DNA from: Paracoccaceae bacterium
Lineage (GTDB): Bacteria > Pseudomonadota > Alphaproteobacteria > Rhodobacterales > Rhodobacteraceae
Assembly (NCBI GenBank): GCA_013373325.1
Contig: JABXIA010000091.1
Span: 1 to 45,344 of the forward strand
Direction of reading: 5' to 3'
Length of the DNA stretch: 45,344 bases
Positions 35,487 to 43,306 of the stretch are shown here, in pieces. Position 1 is the stretch's first letter. The number at the start of each line of letters is the position of its first letter. The notes below the pieces were generated by a model, which was given only the letters and a program-made list of their open reading frames with translations, did no database searches and had not been told where the DNA came from. The position numbers were made by a program, and so were the translations under genes.

Positions 35487-36521
35487 TCAAATCTCCGGAC
35501 GCTTGTTGCCAGCAGCCTGCAGGATGGTGACGGCGATAATCTGGGTTACATCCTCGGCGCTGCAGCCGCGTGACAGATCGTTGGCGGGCTTGGCCAGCCC
35601 TTGCAGCACTGGTCCGATTGCTGAATAGCCGCCCAAGCGCTGGGTGATTTTGTAACCGATGTTGCCCGCGTCAAGGTTGGGGAAGATCATCACGTTGGCT
35701 TGGCCTGCCACGCTGGAACCGGGAGATTTACGCTCCCCTACAGAGGGTACGAATGCTGCATCGAACTGAAGTTCGCCGTCGGCTTGCAGGTCCGGATGCG
35801 CGTCTTTGAACAGGCTCAGGGCGTCTGTCACCTTGTCTACCGCGGGGTGCTTGGCGCTGCCCTTGGTGGAGAAGCTGAGGAAAGCCAGTCTCGGATCAAC
35901 CCGCAGCAGCGCGCTGGCTGAATGGGCGGAGGCAGCCGCGATAGACACCATCTCTGCTGGCTCTGGGTCTATCACGAGGCCACAGTCGGAATAGAGCATC
36001 GCGCGGGCGCCTTCGGGAGCACCTTCCGGAGGGTACATAAGGAAAAAGGAGGAGACCATGCCGGCATCCGGCGCCATGCCGATCACCTGGATGGCGCTGC
36101 GCACCACATCGCCGGTGGTGTGCACAGCACCGCCGACGGTGCCGTTTGCATGGCCAAGTCGGACCAGCATGGCGGCATAAACCAGCGGCGTTTCAGCCGC
36201 AGCACGGGCCTCGGCTTCATCTACGCCCTTGTGTTTGCGCAGTTCATAATACTCGGCAGCAAAGCTTGCAGTCAGATCTGAGGTGGCCGGATCGTGGATT
36301 GTCACACCTTCACTAGCCTTGGAGCCTTCGGCTTCCAGGGCAGCCTCAACCTCGACCCGCGGGCCGACCAGAATTACGTCGGCGATACCGGCCTGATGTG
36401 CGGCCAGGGCGCCTGCAACCACACGGGGGTCGGTGCCCTCGCTCAGCGCAACAACGGGACGGGTTGCCGGGGCTTCGGCCTTCAGCAATTCGAGCGGGGA
36501 CAAAGTTTGGGTCACGGGCAT
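35487..36521 (-). CDS. pta: Phosphate acetyltransferase (dissimilatory sulfonate type)
   Basis: A 344-residue Pta of the short class, converting acetyl phosphate from Xsc to acetyl-CoA. Characteristic segments are VVALSEGTDPRVVAGALAAHQAG, HANGTVGGAVHTTGDVVRSAIQVIG, SSFFLMYPPEG, ALLRVDPRLAFLSFSTKGSA and GQANVMIFPNLDAGNIGYKITQRLGG. It lies between the TauE-like exporter and soeA on the same strand, with gaps of 38 and 96 bp. No ackA gene is seen, consistent with acetyl phosphate being used for CoA thioester formation rather than ATP. Confidence 0.94.
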   Translation of the reverse strand: MPVTQTLSPLELLKAEAPATRPVVALSEGTDPRVVAGALAAHQAGIADVILVGPRVEVEAALEAEGSKASEGVTIHDPATSDLTASFAAEYYELRKHKGVDEAEARAAAETPLVYAAMLVRLGHANGTVGGAVHTTGDVVRSAIQVIGMAPDAGMVSSFFLMYPPEGAPEGARAMLYSDCGLVIDPEPAEMVSIAAASAHSASALLRVDPRLAFLSFSTKGSAKHPAVDKVTDALSLFKDAHPDLQADGELQFDAAFVPSVGERKSPGSSVAGQANVMIFPNLDAGNIGYKITQRLGGYSAIGPVLQGLAKPANDLSRGCSAEDVTQIIAVTILQAAGNKRPEI

Positions 36522-36559
36522 GCGTCCTGTAACAGTGGTTTCGGGGCAGGGCGCGGCAG

Positions 36560-37306
36560 TCAGAATGCCAGCCGTGCGATATTGATCAGCGACAGTGCGG
36601 TCAGCATCAGCACCACCGCGCGGCGGAACAGCGATTGCGAGACCGCTTTGAAACTGTGAGACCCGGCCAAGATGCCGAGGGCCAGAATGGGAAAGGCCAG
36701 CAGGATGCCAGTTAGAGTTTCCGCTCCTACAAGCCCGTTTGCGGCCATAACCGGTAGCGCCATCATGTCGATGCCGGTCAGGAAAACGATCATCGTCGCG
36801 CGGAACACCGCAGGCGGAACTGGCTGCGCGGTCAGAAAGGCCGCCACCGGCAGCCCGCCGACGCCGGCGCTGTTGGCGATGCCAGCAATGGCACCTACGC
36901 CCACATTACCATTGCGTCCAACAGGGCGCTCCAGTTGCCAGCCGCTCAGCAAAACCAGGCTTAGAACCAGGATCAGGCTCGAGATCGCCAGCCGGGCCTC
37001 TTGTTCGCCAAGCCGCGCCATGACGGCGATGGCTGGAACGGTTGCGATGGCAGCCCCGGCCAGCAGAGCAAAGGCCCGGTGCCAGTCGATATACGGGCGG
37101 ATGTCGCGGGCCTGAAAGGCGGTCATGGCGATTTCGCAGGAAAACACCACGGGGATCAGCGGCAGGGGATTGGTGGTGAGGGCCGCCAAAATGATGAAGA
37201 TCGCGGAAAATCCGAAGCCGGAAAAGCCCCGGATAACGGCCGCCGCGAATAACGCGGCGGCCAGATAGAGCCCCTGGCCCATAGAGAGGTCAAAGGGCAG
37301 GGGCAT
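36560..37306 (-). CDS. TauE/SafE-family sulfite/sulfur-anion exporter
   Basis: A 248-residue inner-membrane protein with about seven or eight helices. The N-terminal repeat ALFAAAVIRGFSGFGFSAIFIILAAL with the GFSGFG motif and the second repeat VGAIAGIANSAGVGGLPVAAFLTAQ are typical of TauE/SafE (DUF81). In sulfonate degraders this family (TauE, TauZ, SafE) is proposed to export sulfite, sulfate or sulfoacetate. The ATG lies 5 nt after the xsc stop, so it is translated with xsc. Together with soeABC it gives two ways to dispose of sulfite. Confidence 0.88.
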   Translation of the reverse strand: MPLPFDLSMGQGLYLAAALFAAAVIRGFSGFGFSAIFIILAALTTNPLPLIPVVFSCEIAMTAFQARDIRPYIDWHRAFALLAGAAIATVPAIAVMARLGEQEARLAISSLILVLSLVLLSGWQLERPVGRNGNVGVGAIAGIANSAGVGGLPVAAFLTAQPVPPAVFRATMIVFLTGIDMMALPVMAANGLVGAETLTGILLAFPILALGILAGSHSFKAVSQSLFRRAVVLMLTALSLINIARLAF

Positions 37307-37311
37307 CAGGT

Positions 37312-39084
37312 TCAGACCTTTTGCGGACGCATGTCGTCCTTGCTGATGCCGGCAACCTGAACCGGCTTCTTCATCGCATCGCGGCGGAAGGGCTCGCCCA
37401 GTTCCTGATTGATCATCGCTTCGATCAGGGTGGTGATGCCTTTCTTCTGGTCTTCGCAGGCCTGGCGCAGCGCGTCGGTCAGCTCTTCCTGAGTGCGTGC
37501 AACCACACCTTTCAGGCCGCAAGCATTGGCGATACCGGCGTAAGACACTTGTGTGTCCAGTTCGGTGCCAACGAAGTTGTCGTCGAACCAGAGGGTGGAG
37601 TTACGCTTTTCCGCGCCCCACTGGTAGTTGCGGAAGACAACCTGGGTCACGGCGGGCCATTCCTCGCGGCCTATTGCGGTCAGCTCGGTCACTGCGATGC
37701 CGAAGGCGCCGTCGCCGGAGAAGCCGACAACCGGAACGTCCGGGCAGCCGATTTTCGCGCCGACAACGGCCGGCAGGCCGTAGCCGCAGGGGCCGAACAG
37801 GCCGGGAGCCAGGTACTTGCGGCCTTCCTCGAAGGACGGGTAGGCGTTGCCGATGGCGCAGTTGTTGCCGATGTCGGAAGAGATGATCGCATCCTTCGGC
37901 AGGCCGGCCTGGATCGCACGCCATGCGCGGCGCGGCGACAGCCAGTCAGGCTTGGCAGCGCGGGCACGCTCGTTCCAGGTGGTGCCGGGATCGTCCTGCT
38001 CGCTGTCCATCGAGGACAGTTCCTGCGCCCAGGAGGATTTGGTGTGCGCGATCAGCGCCTTGCGCTCTTCTCGGCCCTCGTCGCCTGCGGTGCCGGACAG
38101 TTTGCCCAGGATGGTGTCTGCAACCTGCTTGGCGTCGCCGACGATGCCGACGGTGACTTTCTTGGTCAGGCCGATGCGGTCCGGGTTGATGTCAACCTGG
38201 ATGATTTTCGCGTCGGTCGGCCAGTAGTCGATGCCGTAGCCGGGCAGGGTCGAGAACGGGTTCAGGCGGGTGCCAAGGGCAAGGACGACGTCGGCCTTGG
38301 AGATCAGCTCCATGCCGGCCTTGGAACCGTTGTAGCCCAGCGGACCAGCAAACAGCGGATGCGAGCCGGGGAAGGCGTCGTTGTGCTGGTAGCCAACGCA
38401 AACCGGGGCGTCCAGGCGCTCGGCCAGTGCAATCGAGGACGGGATCGCGCCGCCGATGACAACGCCGGCACCGTTCAGGATGACCGGGAATTTCGCGTTC
38501 GACAGCAGCTCAGCCGCTTCGTTCACCGCATCGGTGCCGCCTGCGGGGCGCTCAAAGTCAACAACGGCCGGCAGCTCGATATCGACAACCTGGGTGAAGT
38601 AATCACGCGGCACGTTGATCTGGGCCGGAGCGGAGTTACGCTTGGCCTGCATAATCACGCGGTTCAGGACTTCAGCCATACGGGACGGGTCGCGCACTTC
38701 TTCCTGATAGCAGACGCAGTCCGCAAACATGCGCATCTGTTCCATTTCCTGGAAACCGCCCTGACCCATGGTCTTGTTTGCTGCCTGCGGGGTAACCAGC
38801 AGCAGCGGGGTGTGGTTCCAGTAAGCTGTTTTTACCGCGGTCACGAAGTTGGTAATGCCGGGGCCGTTCTGGGCGATCATCATCGACATCTTGCCGGTGG
38901 CGCGAGTGTAGCCGTCGGCCATCATGCCGCCGGAGCCTTCGTGTGCGCAATCCCAGAAGGTGATGCCCGCCGGCTCAAAGATGTCGGAGATCGGCATCAT
39001 GGCCGAGCCGATAATACCAAAGGCATGCTCGATGCCGTGCATCTGAAGCACTTTGACGAAGGCTTCTTCGGTGGTCATTTTCAT
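37312..39084 (-). CDS. xsc: Sulfoacetaldehyde acetyltransferase
   Basis: A 590-residue thiamine-diphosphate enzyme of exactly Xsc length. It converts sulfoacetaldehyde and phosphate to acetyl phosphate and sulfite. Diagnostic stretches include MTTEEAFVKVLQMHGIEHAFG, IIGSAMMPISDIFEPAGI, VTPQAANKTMGQGGFQEMEQ and the TPP/Mg site VVGFSGDGAFGIAVTELTAIG followed by FRNYQWGAEKRNSTLW. AGGAG precedes the ATG. It heads the operon xsc, exporter, pta, soeABC. A pair of TauR-box-like decamers lies 88-120 nt upstream of the start. Confidence 0.97.
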   Translation of the reverse strand: MKMTTEEAFVKVLQMHGIEHAFGIIGSAMMPISDIFEPAGITFWDCAHEGSGGMMADGYTRATGKMSMMIAQNGPGITNFVTAVKTAYWNHTPLLLVTPQAANKTMGQGGFQEMEQMRMFADCVCYQEEVRDPSRMAEVLNRVIMQAKRNSAPAQINVPRDYFTQVVDIELPAVVDFERPAGGTDAVNEAAELLSNAKFPVILNGAGVVIGGAIPSSIALAERLDAPVCVGYQHNDAFPGSHPLFAGPLGYNGSKAGMELISKADVVLALGTRLNPFSTLPGYGIDYWPTDAKIIQVDINPDRIGLTKKVTVGIVGDAKQVADTILGKLSGTAGDEGREERKALIAHTKSSWAQELSSMDSEQDDPGTTWNERARAAKPDWLSPRRAWRAIQAGLPKDAIISSDIGNNCAIGNAYPSFEEGRKYLAPGLFGPCGYGLPAVVGAKIGCPDVPVVGFSGDGAFGIAVTELTAIGREEWPAVTQVVFRNYQWGAEKRNSTLWFDDNFVGTELDTQVSYAGIANACGLKGVVARTQEELTDALRQACEDQKKGITTLIEAMINQELGEPFRRDAMKKPVQVAGISKDDMRPQKV

Positions 39085-39171
39085 GGGTTTTGCTCCTGAG
39101 TGAGACGCATGATCCGCCCGGGCAGGAATGCCGGGAATTGACTCTGGTTTAGGGGGCAGTGGGGTGCCGGG

Positions 39172-39204
39172 TTAGGGCCAGTTCTCGCGCTGGAATAGGT
39201 CCAA
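39172..39204 (-). promoter_or_regulatory. Candidate TauR box pair upstream of xsc
   Basis: On the minus strand TTGGACCTAT (39204-39195) and CTGGCCCTAA (39181-39172) form a direct repeat with a 13-nt gap. The TauR site recalled from Rhodobacter is a direct repeat of CTGGACYTAA. The CTGGCCCTAA copy is identical to one upstream of tpa and the spacing is the same. Confidence 0.75.
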
Positions 39205-39297
39205 AACTGGGCTTGTGAAAATAGCCGGGAGGTTTTTTCACATAAGGTTCAGTCGGTCATGCCCAGTGAACGCAAAAAAAAGTTGCGTATCGCCTGT

Positions 39298-39314
39298 TGA
39301 TACAAATCGTATCA
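39298..39314. promoter_or_regulatory. Palindrome TGATAC-N5-GTATCA in the xsc upstream region
   Basis: Six-base perfect arms are separated by AAATC in an AT-rich stretch between the tauR stop and the xsc promoter region. It has the form of a dimeric repressor site, but the regulator is unknown. Confidence 0.45.
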
Positions 39315-39355
39315 TTTCTCGGGTGGTGTGAGAGTCATGGACCAGCAAAAGCTGC

Positions 39356-40816
39356 TCAGCGTTGCTTCAGCGCCTGAGCAAGCAAGGCCAACCCGGGCTC
39401 GATTCTGGTTGCCGGTATCGAGGAATAGCCGAGACGGTAATAATTCTGCTTGCGGTGCTCTGCCGCGAAGAAGGGTGCGCCAGGTTCAATGATCACGCTT
39501 TTTTCCCGCAGCCGCTCAGCTACCGCTGTGGCATCGACATCCTCGGGTGCCTGCATCCAAAGGGCGGAACCGCCAAAACTGCCGACGCCGGCGATGGTCA
39601 GGCCGTGTTTGCGGATCGCATCTTCGATGACCGCGCGCCGGTCGTGCAGAACCTTGGCGATGCGGCGGATCTGAGCGTCATAGTGGCCGAGGGACAGAAA
39701 GTAAGCCACGGTACGTTGCACATGGCCGGGCGGGTGACGCAACACGCTGGCGCGCAATGCACGGGCTTGGCGGATGAAAGGTTCTGACCCAACCAGGTAA
39801 CCAAGCCTGAGGCCTGGGAACAGCGACTTGGAGAAACTGCCCGCGTAAATGACCCGGCCTTCGGTGTCGAGCGACTTGAGCGACGGTGAAGGTGCGCCTA
39901 GGAAGGACATCTCGAACTCGTAGTCGTCTTCGACAATCACGGCATCAATTTCGCTGGCGCGCCGGAGCAGCTCCTTGCGGCGTTCCATTGGCATTGTGAA
40001 TGTGGTCGGGCTCTGGTGGCTGGGAGTGCAGAAGATGACATTGGTGTCATCAGGGATGCTGCCGGGTGGCAGGCCGCAGTCATCCACCGGAATGCAGTCG
40101 ATCTGGCATCTGGTTTGCACTACCTGGTCACGTAGGGTGTAGTAGGCCGGGTCCTCAACAGCTGCGCGGCGTCCGCGGTTCAGCAGAAGCTGGCAGGTAA
40201 TCCACAGTGCGTTTTGGGCGCCCAGCGTGATCAGAATTTCCTCCGGCCGTGCGGTGATTCCGCGCCGCGGCAGCGTATGGCGGGCGATGTATTCGATCAG
40301 CAGCGGATCGTCCTGGTCGAAGTAATCATTGGCCAGTGCGGAGAAGTCCTTTTGCCCCAGAGCGCGCAGCGCGCAAAGCCGCCAGTTAGCGTGATCGAAG
40401 AGCGAAGCATCGGCCTGACCGTATATGAACGGATACCGGTATTCCCGCCAATCCTGCGGTTTGCGGGGCGTGTCGCCGCCAGTGAAGTTGCGCGCCATCA
40501 CCTTGCCCCAGTCAACAGTGTCGCCGGATTTCTGTTGCGGGGTATAGGAGGGTGGTACCGGTGCATTGTCGGAGACGAAATACCCTGAACGTCCACGCGA
40601 GCTGAGATAGTCATTCGCCAGGAGTTCGGTGTAGGCCAGCGTTACGGTGATCCGGCTGATGCCAAGATGCGCGGCAAGTTTGCGCGAGGACGGCAGCTTC
40701 TCGCCCACCCGGAAGCGGCCGGACAAGATGCCCTCGGCAATCATTTCCTGAATCTGCGCCTGCAGGGTGCCCTGTGCATCCGGATTCAGGAAGAAGGTGT
40801 CAACGGAGATGGCCAT
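39356..40816 (-). CDS. tauR: MocR-family taurine catabolism regulator TauR
   Basis: A 486-residue MocR/GabR-type regulator: a GntR winged HTH (residues about 15-80, GEKLPSSRKLAAHLGISRITVTLAYTELLAND) joined by a linker to a fold-type-I aminotransferase domain (about 125-486). The PLP lysine is Lys330 in AGSFSKSLFPGLRLGYL, and the PLP-contact IVEDDYEFEMSF is conserved. In Rhodobacter, TauR activates tpa and xsc for taurine use. The gene lies immediately upstream of xsc on the same strand, and box-like sequences lie 15-52 nt before its own start, suggesting autoregulation. Confidence 0.92.
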   Translation of the reverse strand: MAISVDTFFLNPDAQGTLQAQIQEMIAEGILSGRFRVGEKLPSSRKLAAHLGISRITVTLAYTELLANDYLSSRGRSGYFVSDNAPVPPSYTPQQKSGDTVDWGKVMARNFTGGDTPRKPQDWREYRYPFIYGQADASLFDHANWRLCALRALGQKDFSALANDYFDQDDPLLIEYIARHTLPRRGITARPEEILITLGAQNALWITCQLLLNRGRRAAVEDPAYYTLRDQVVQTRCQIDCIPVDDCGLPPGSIPDDTNVIFCTPSHQSPTTFTMPMERRKELLRRASEIDAVIVEDDYEFEMSFLGAPSPSLKSLDTEGRVIYAGSFSKSLFPGLRLGYLVGSEPFIRQARALRASVLRHPPGHVQRTVAYFLSLGHYDAQIRRIAKVLHDRRAVIEDAIRKHGLTIAGVGSFGGSALWMQAPEDVDATAVAERLREKSVIIEPGAPFFAAEHRKQNYYRLGYSSIPATRIEPGLALLAQALKQR

Positions 40817-40825
40817 ACGGGCACC

Positions 40826-40868
40826 TTAGGGTGGACTTAAGCGGGGCGCAATCTGGACTTAGGGCCAG
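40826..40868. promoter_or_regulatory. Candidate TauR boxes upstream of tauR
   Basis: On the plus strand GTGGACTTAA (40831-40840) and CTGGACTTAG (40853-40862) form a direct repeat with a 12-nt gap. Each also overlaps a TTAGG half in the other orientation (40826-40830 and 40859-40868, the latter TTAGGGCCAG). The position close to the tauR start fits autorepression. Confidence 0.65.
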
Positions 40869-40921
40869 TTTGGAGGAAACTGCGCCTTGTACTGGCTGGG
40901 CTGGCAGTGCCAGATTACTTC

Positions 40922-41664
40922 ATGTTGAAAACCATTGGGCACTTAGCTTTTGCAGTTTTTTTGACTCTTCTTACACAGCTCGGCGGTTTGGCCTGGTTGG
41001 TTTCGCTCATGTTCCGGCGCAGGCTTGCGGCATTCATGATTCTTTACTCGGGTCTCAGCTTGGCGGCCATCTGGGCCGCCCCGCACTTCGGGCGGGTTGC
41101 TCTCAGCTGCTGGCATCAGGGTCCTTTGCAAATGCAATCCTGGCTATATTGTGGGTTGAACCGGAACTTCGTGACACCGGAGCTGGCCAAGGCGCTGCAG
41201 GAAACTGCGGCGTCGGTTGACACAGCCTTTCCCGGTACTGTCACGCAAGTGCTTGATGCCAATTTCCCGTTTCTTGAGGGCTTTCCGCTGCTTCCGCACC
41301 TGTCTCACCACGATGGGAGCAAAGCAGATCTCGCATTCTACTATTCGGACGCATCGGGTTACGTTCCCAAGGCGACCCGGTCTCCGATCGGCTACTTTGC
41401 CTTTGAGCAGGGGGGGCGGAGTGCCCCGCTGTTTGGTTGTCGCTGCGTTGGGACCTTCAGACGCTACAGCCATTGTGGCAGGAATTGAGGGTAGATGCTG
41501 ACCGAACCCGCCATCTGCTGCGGGCTCTGGTGGCGGATGGCAGTATCGGGAAAGTATTTCTTGAGCCACACTAGCAAGAACGGTTTTCGGTGAGTTCCGG
41601 CAAGCTGCGCTTCCAGGGGTGCCGTGCTGCGCGGCACGATGATCATATTCATGTGCAACTCTAA
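40922..41664 (+). pseudogene. Broken membrane-anchored LAS-type (M15/M74-like) metallopeptidase homologue
   Basis: The reading frame from ATG 40922 codes a protein with two N-terminal hydrophobic segments (TIGHLAFAVFLTLLTQLGGLAWL and AAFMILYSGLSLAAIWAA), then DANFPFLEGFPLLPHLSHHDGSKADLAFYY. The SHHDGSKAD part fits the SHxxGxxxD zinc motif of LAS peptidases (His129, Asp136). The frame is lost at a run of seven G (41410-41416); adding one base restores LSLRWDLQTLQPLWQELRVD and FLEPH, then an amber TAG at 41572-41574, then QERFSVSSGKLRFQGCRAARHDDHIHVQL ending at TAA 41664, with the HxH second zinc motif. The repaired frame totals exactly 247 codons. Either a true pseudogene, or a sequencing error plus one nonsense change. 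Confidence 0.75.
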
Positions 41665-41744
41665 TGATGCAGGACCCTCCTACATCTTGAAACTCGAGAA
41701 GTAACCATATAACTAGTTTTATCGAATCAATGAGGGCTGAAGTC

Positions 41745-42056
41745 ATGGGATGGGAAGAAGCGGCACAGGGCTTTGCTGCCATGGGGTCTGAAGCAAGGCT
41801 GCAGGTATTGCGTTGTCTCATCCGGGCCGGAGAAAACGGGTTGACCGTCGGGGAAATTCAGGGCCGCACGGGTATTGCGCCATCGACACTGGCTCATCAC
41901 CTGAAACTTCTGGCAGCGGCTGGCGTGGTGAAGCAGGCGCGTGACGGGCGCAGCACCATCTGCCGGGCCGACTACAAGCGGCTGGAGGCGCTGGCCGGCT
42001 TCATCCTGGAGGAATGCTGCGCGGATGCAGTAATGAGGGCTGCAAGCGATGGCTGA
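41745..42056 (+). CDS. ArsR-family winged-helix repressor
   Basis: A 103-residue ArsR/SmtB-type regulator. The HTH runs through LRCLIRAGENGLTVGEIQGRTGIAPSTLAHHLKLLAAAGVV, followed by the wing ARDGRSTICRADYKRLEAL. A Cys pair in ILEECCADAVM near the C-terminus, as in many thiol- or metalloid-sensing ArsR proteins, could be the sensor. The start at 41745 has GAGGG 8 nt upstream; an ATG at 41730 is possible. The gene overlaps the permease gene by 8 bp, so the pair is one operon and the permease is its likely target. Confidence 0.88.
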   Translation: MGWEEAAQGFAAMGSEARLQVLRCLIRAGENGLTVGEIQGRTGIAPSTLAHHLKLLAAAGVVKQARDGRSTICRADYKRLEALAGFILEECCADAVMRAASDG

Positions 42057-43080
42057 GCTGACACAGGAACCCCGCCCTGCGAAGATGGTGGGAGGCTGGC
42101 TGAAGACGCCTTGGACTCTCAGCGTTGTATTGCTGGCTGCTGCCGCAATCCTCGATCCGGGCAATTTTCGAACTGTTCTGGAATTCACTCTTGCCGCACT
42201 AGGCAGCACTGCGCGCTATATTCTGTTTGCAGTGCTGCTGCTGGCCTATCTCAAGGCAACCGGGGCTGAGGCTATGGTCGCTCGTGCCTTTGAAGGCCGT
42301 GAAACCCGGATGATCTTCCTAGCCGCATTGTTTGGCGGCTTGGCCCCATTCTGCTCTTGTGAGGTGATCCCCTTCATAGCAGGGCTTCTGGCGCTTGGCG
42401 CGCCATTGTCGGCGGTGATGGCGTTCTGGCTGTCCTCACCGCTGATCGATCCGCCGACGTTGTTAATCACTGCGGGGGCTTTGGGCTGGCCTTTTGCCAT
42501 CGGCAAGGCAGTTGCTGCAGTGGCGTTGGGATTGTTAGGTGGTTTTGCCATCAAGATGTTGCGTGGACGGGGTGTGTTTGCCAATCCATTGCGCCAGCAG
42601 AAGACCAGGAGCTGTTGCGGTTGCAGCGTGCCGAAGCCTGATGCCGAGCCGAACTGGAGCTTCTGGACCGAGGCCGGGCGCCGGACGAGGTTCCGCAGGG
42701 AGTTCATCTCAAACGGCGTGTTTTTGCTGAAATGGCTAGCGTTGGCTTATGTGCTGGAAGCACTTTTAGTCCACTACGTGCCAGCCGCTGTGATTGCCGG
42801 TCTGGTCGGAGGAGAGGGGGTGCTGCCTATTGCTGTTGCAGCGCTGGTTGGGATGCCAGCCTACCTCAATTCCTATGTAGCGCCACCGCTTCTGGCTGGG
42901 CTGATGGAGCAAGGTATGAGTACAGGCGCCGCCATGGCCTTTATGGTTGCGGGCGCGGTCAGCTCTGTTCCCGCCATGGCCGCGGTCTGGTCACTGGTAA
43001 AGCCAAAAGTATTCGCAGCCTATCTGGGGCTGGGAGTAAGCGGCGCATTTCTGGCGGGGATGCTCTTCCAGCTAATATGA
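42049..43080 (+). CDS. Permease of the DUF318/ArsP or SO_0444 type
   Basis: A 343-residue inner-membrane protein with about eight to ten helices. The motif GLAPFCSCEVIPFIAGLLALGAPLSAVMAFWLSSPLIDP is the hallmark of the DUF318 permease family, which includes ArsP (efflux of trivalent organoarsenicals) and SO_0444-type metal exporters; the paired cysteines in CSC are functional in ArsP. A cytoplasmic loop carries a second cysteine cluster, TRSCCGCSVPK. The second half repeats the fold (ALVGMPAYLNSYVAPPLLAGL). It is coupled to an ArsR repressor. Metal or metalloid export is the best guess; transport linked to taurine is not supported. Confidence 0.85.
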   Translation: MAELTQEPRPAKMVGGWLKTPWTLSVVLLAAAAILDPGNFRTVLEFTLAALGSTARYILFAVLLLAYLKATGAEAMVARAFEGRETRMIFLAALFGGLAPFCSCEVIPFIAGLLALGAPLSAVMAFWLSSPLIDPPTLLITAGALGWPFAIGKAVAAVALGLLGGFAIKMLRGRGVFANPLRQQKTRSCCGCSVPKPDAEPNWSFWTEAGRRTRFRREFISNGVFLLKWLALAYVLEALLVHYVPAAVIAGLVGGEGVLPIAVAALVGMPAYLNSYVAPPLLAGLMEQGMSTGAAMAFMVAGAVSSVPAMAAVWSLVKPKVFAAYLGLGVSGAFLAGMLFQLI

Positions 43081-43134
43081 AATACCTTAGGCCCGGCGCG
43101 GTGCTAACACGCGGCGCCGTTCCCTGTCCCAAAG

Positions 43135-43184
43135 AAGTCCCTGTTATTTGAGGCGCTATTCTGATCTGCTCCGGGACTTTTTTG
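43135..43184 (+). terminator. Possible terminator after the permease gene
   Basis: Arms AAGTCCC (43135-43141) and GGGACTT (43173-43179) are followed by a run of T to 43183. The loop of 31 nt is long, so support is modest. Confidence 0.4.
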
Positions 43185-43187
43185 AGT

Positions 43188-43234
43188 AAGCTGCGCATGG
43201 GCCAGCTGACTAGCGGCGTGCCCATGCGCAGCTT
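43188..43234. repeat. Perfect 15-bp inverted repeat with 17-nt loop
   Basis: AAGCTGCGCATGGGC at 43188-43202 is exactly complementary to 43220-43234. It lies between the convergent permease and tpa genes, with terminators on both sides. No T-tract follows it. Confidence 0.85.
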
Positions 43235-43249
43235 TACCTCGCGTTTCAC

Positions 43250-43285
43250 AAAAGAAAACGCCCCGGAGTTCCGGGGCGCAGTTTT
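43250..43285. terminator. Bidirectional terminator between permease and tpa
   Basis: A stem of 8-9 bp (43259-43267 with 43270-43278) is followed on the minus strand by a T-rich run (complement of 43250-43258) and on the plus strand by GTTTTT soon after. On the minus strand it ends tpa. Confidence 0.85.
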
Positions 43286-43306
43286 TCGTCCAACAGGGAG
43301 AGGTTG

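Noticed and set aside
37321-39099. 592-codon open frame on the plus strand opposite xsc
   Set aside because: It is entirely antisense to xsc, whose identity is certain, and shows no domain features or start signal.
39252-39290. A-rich element with ACGCAA / TTGCGT arms as a tauR terminator
   Set aside because: The arms are six or seven bases and the loop is the A-run itself, so no T-tract follows a closed stem on the tauR strand.
41217-41501. 94-codon frame inside the broken peptidase gene
   Set aside because: It is out of frame with the zinc-motif coding sequence and has no ribosome site. The repaired reading of 40922-41664 explains the region better.
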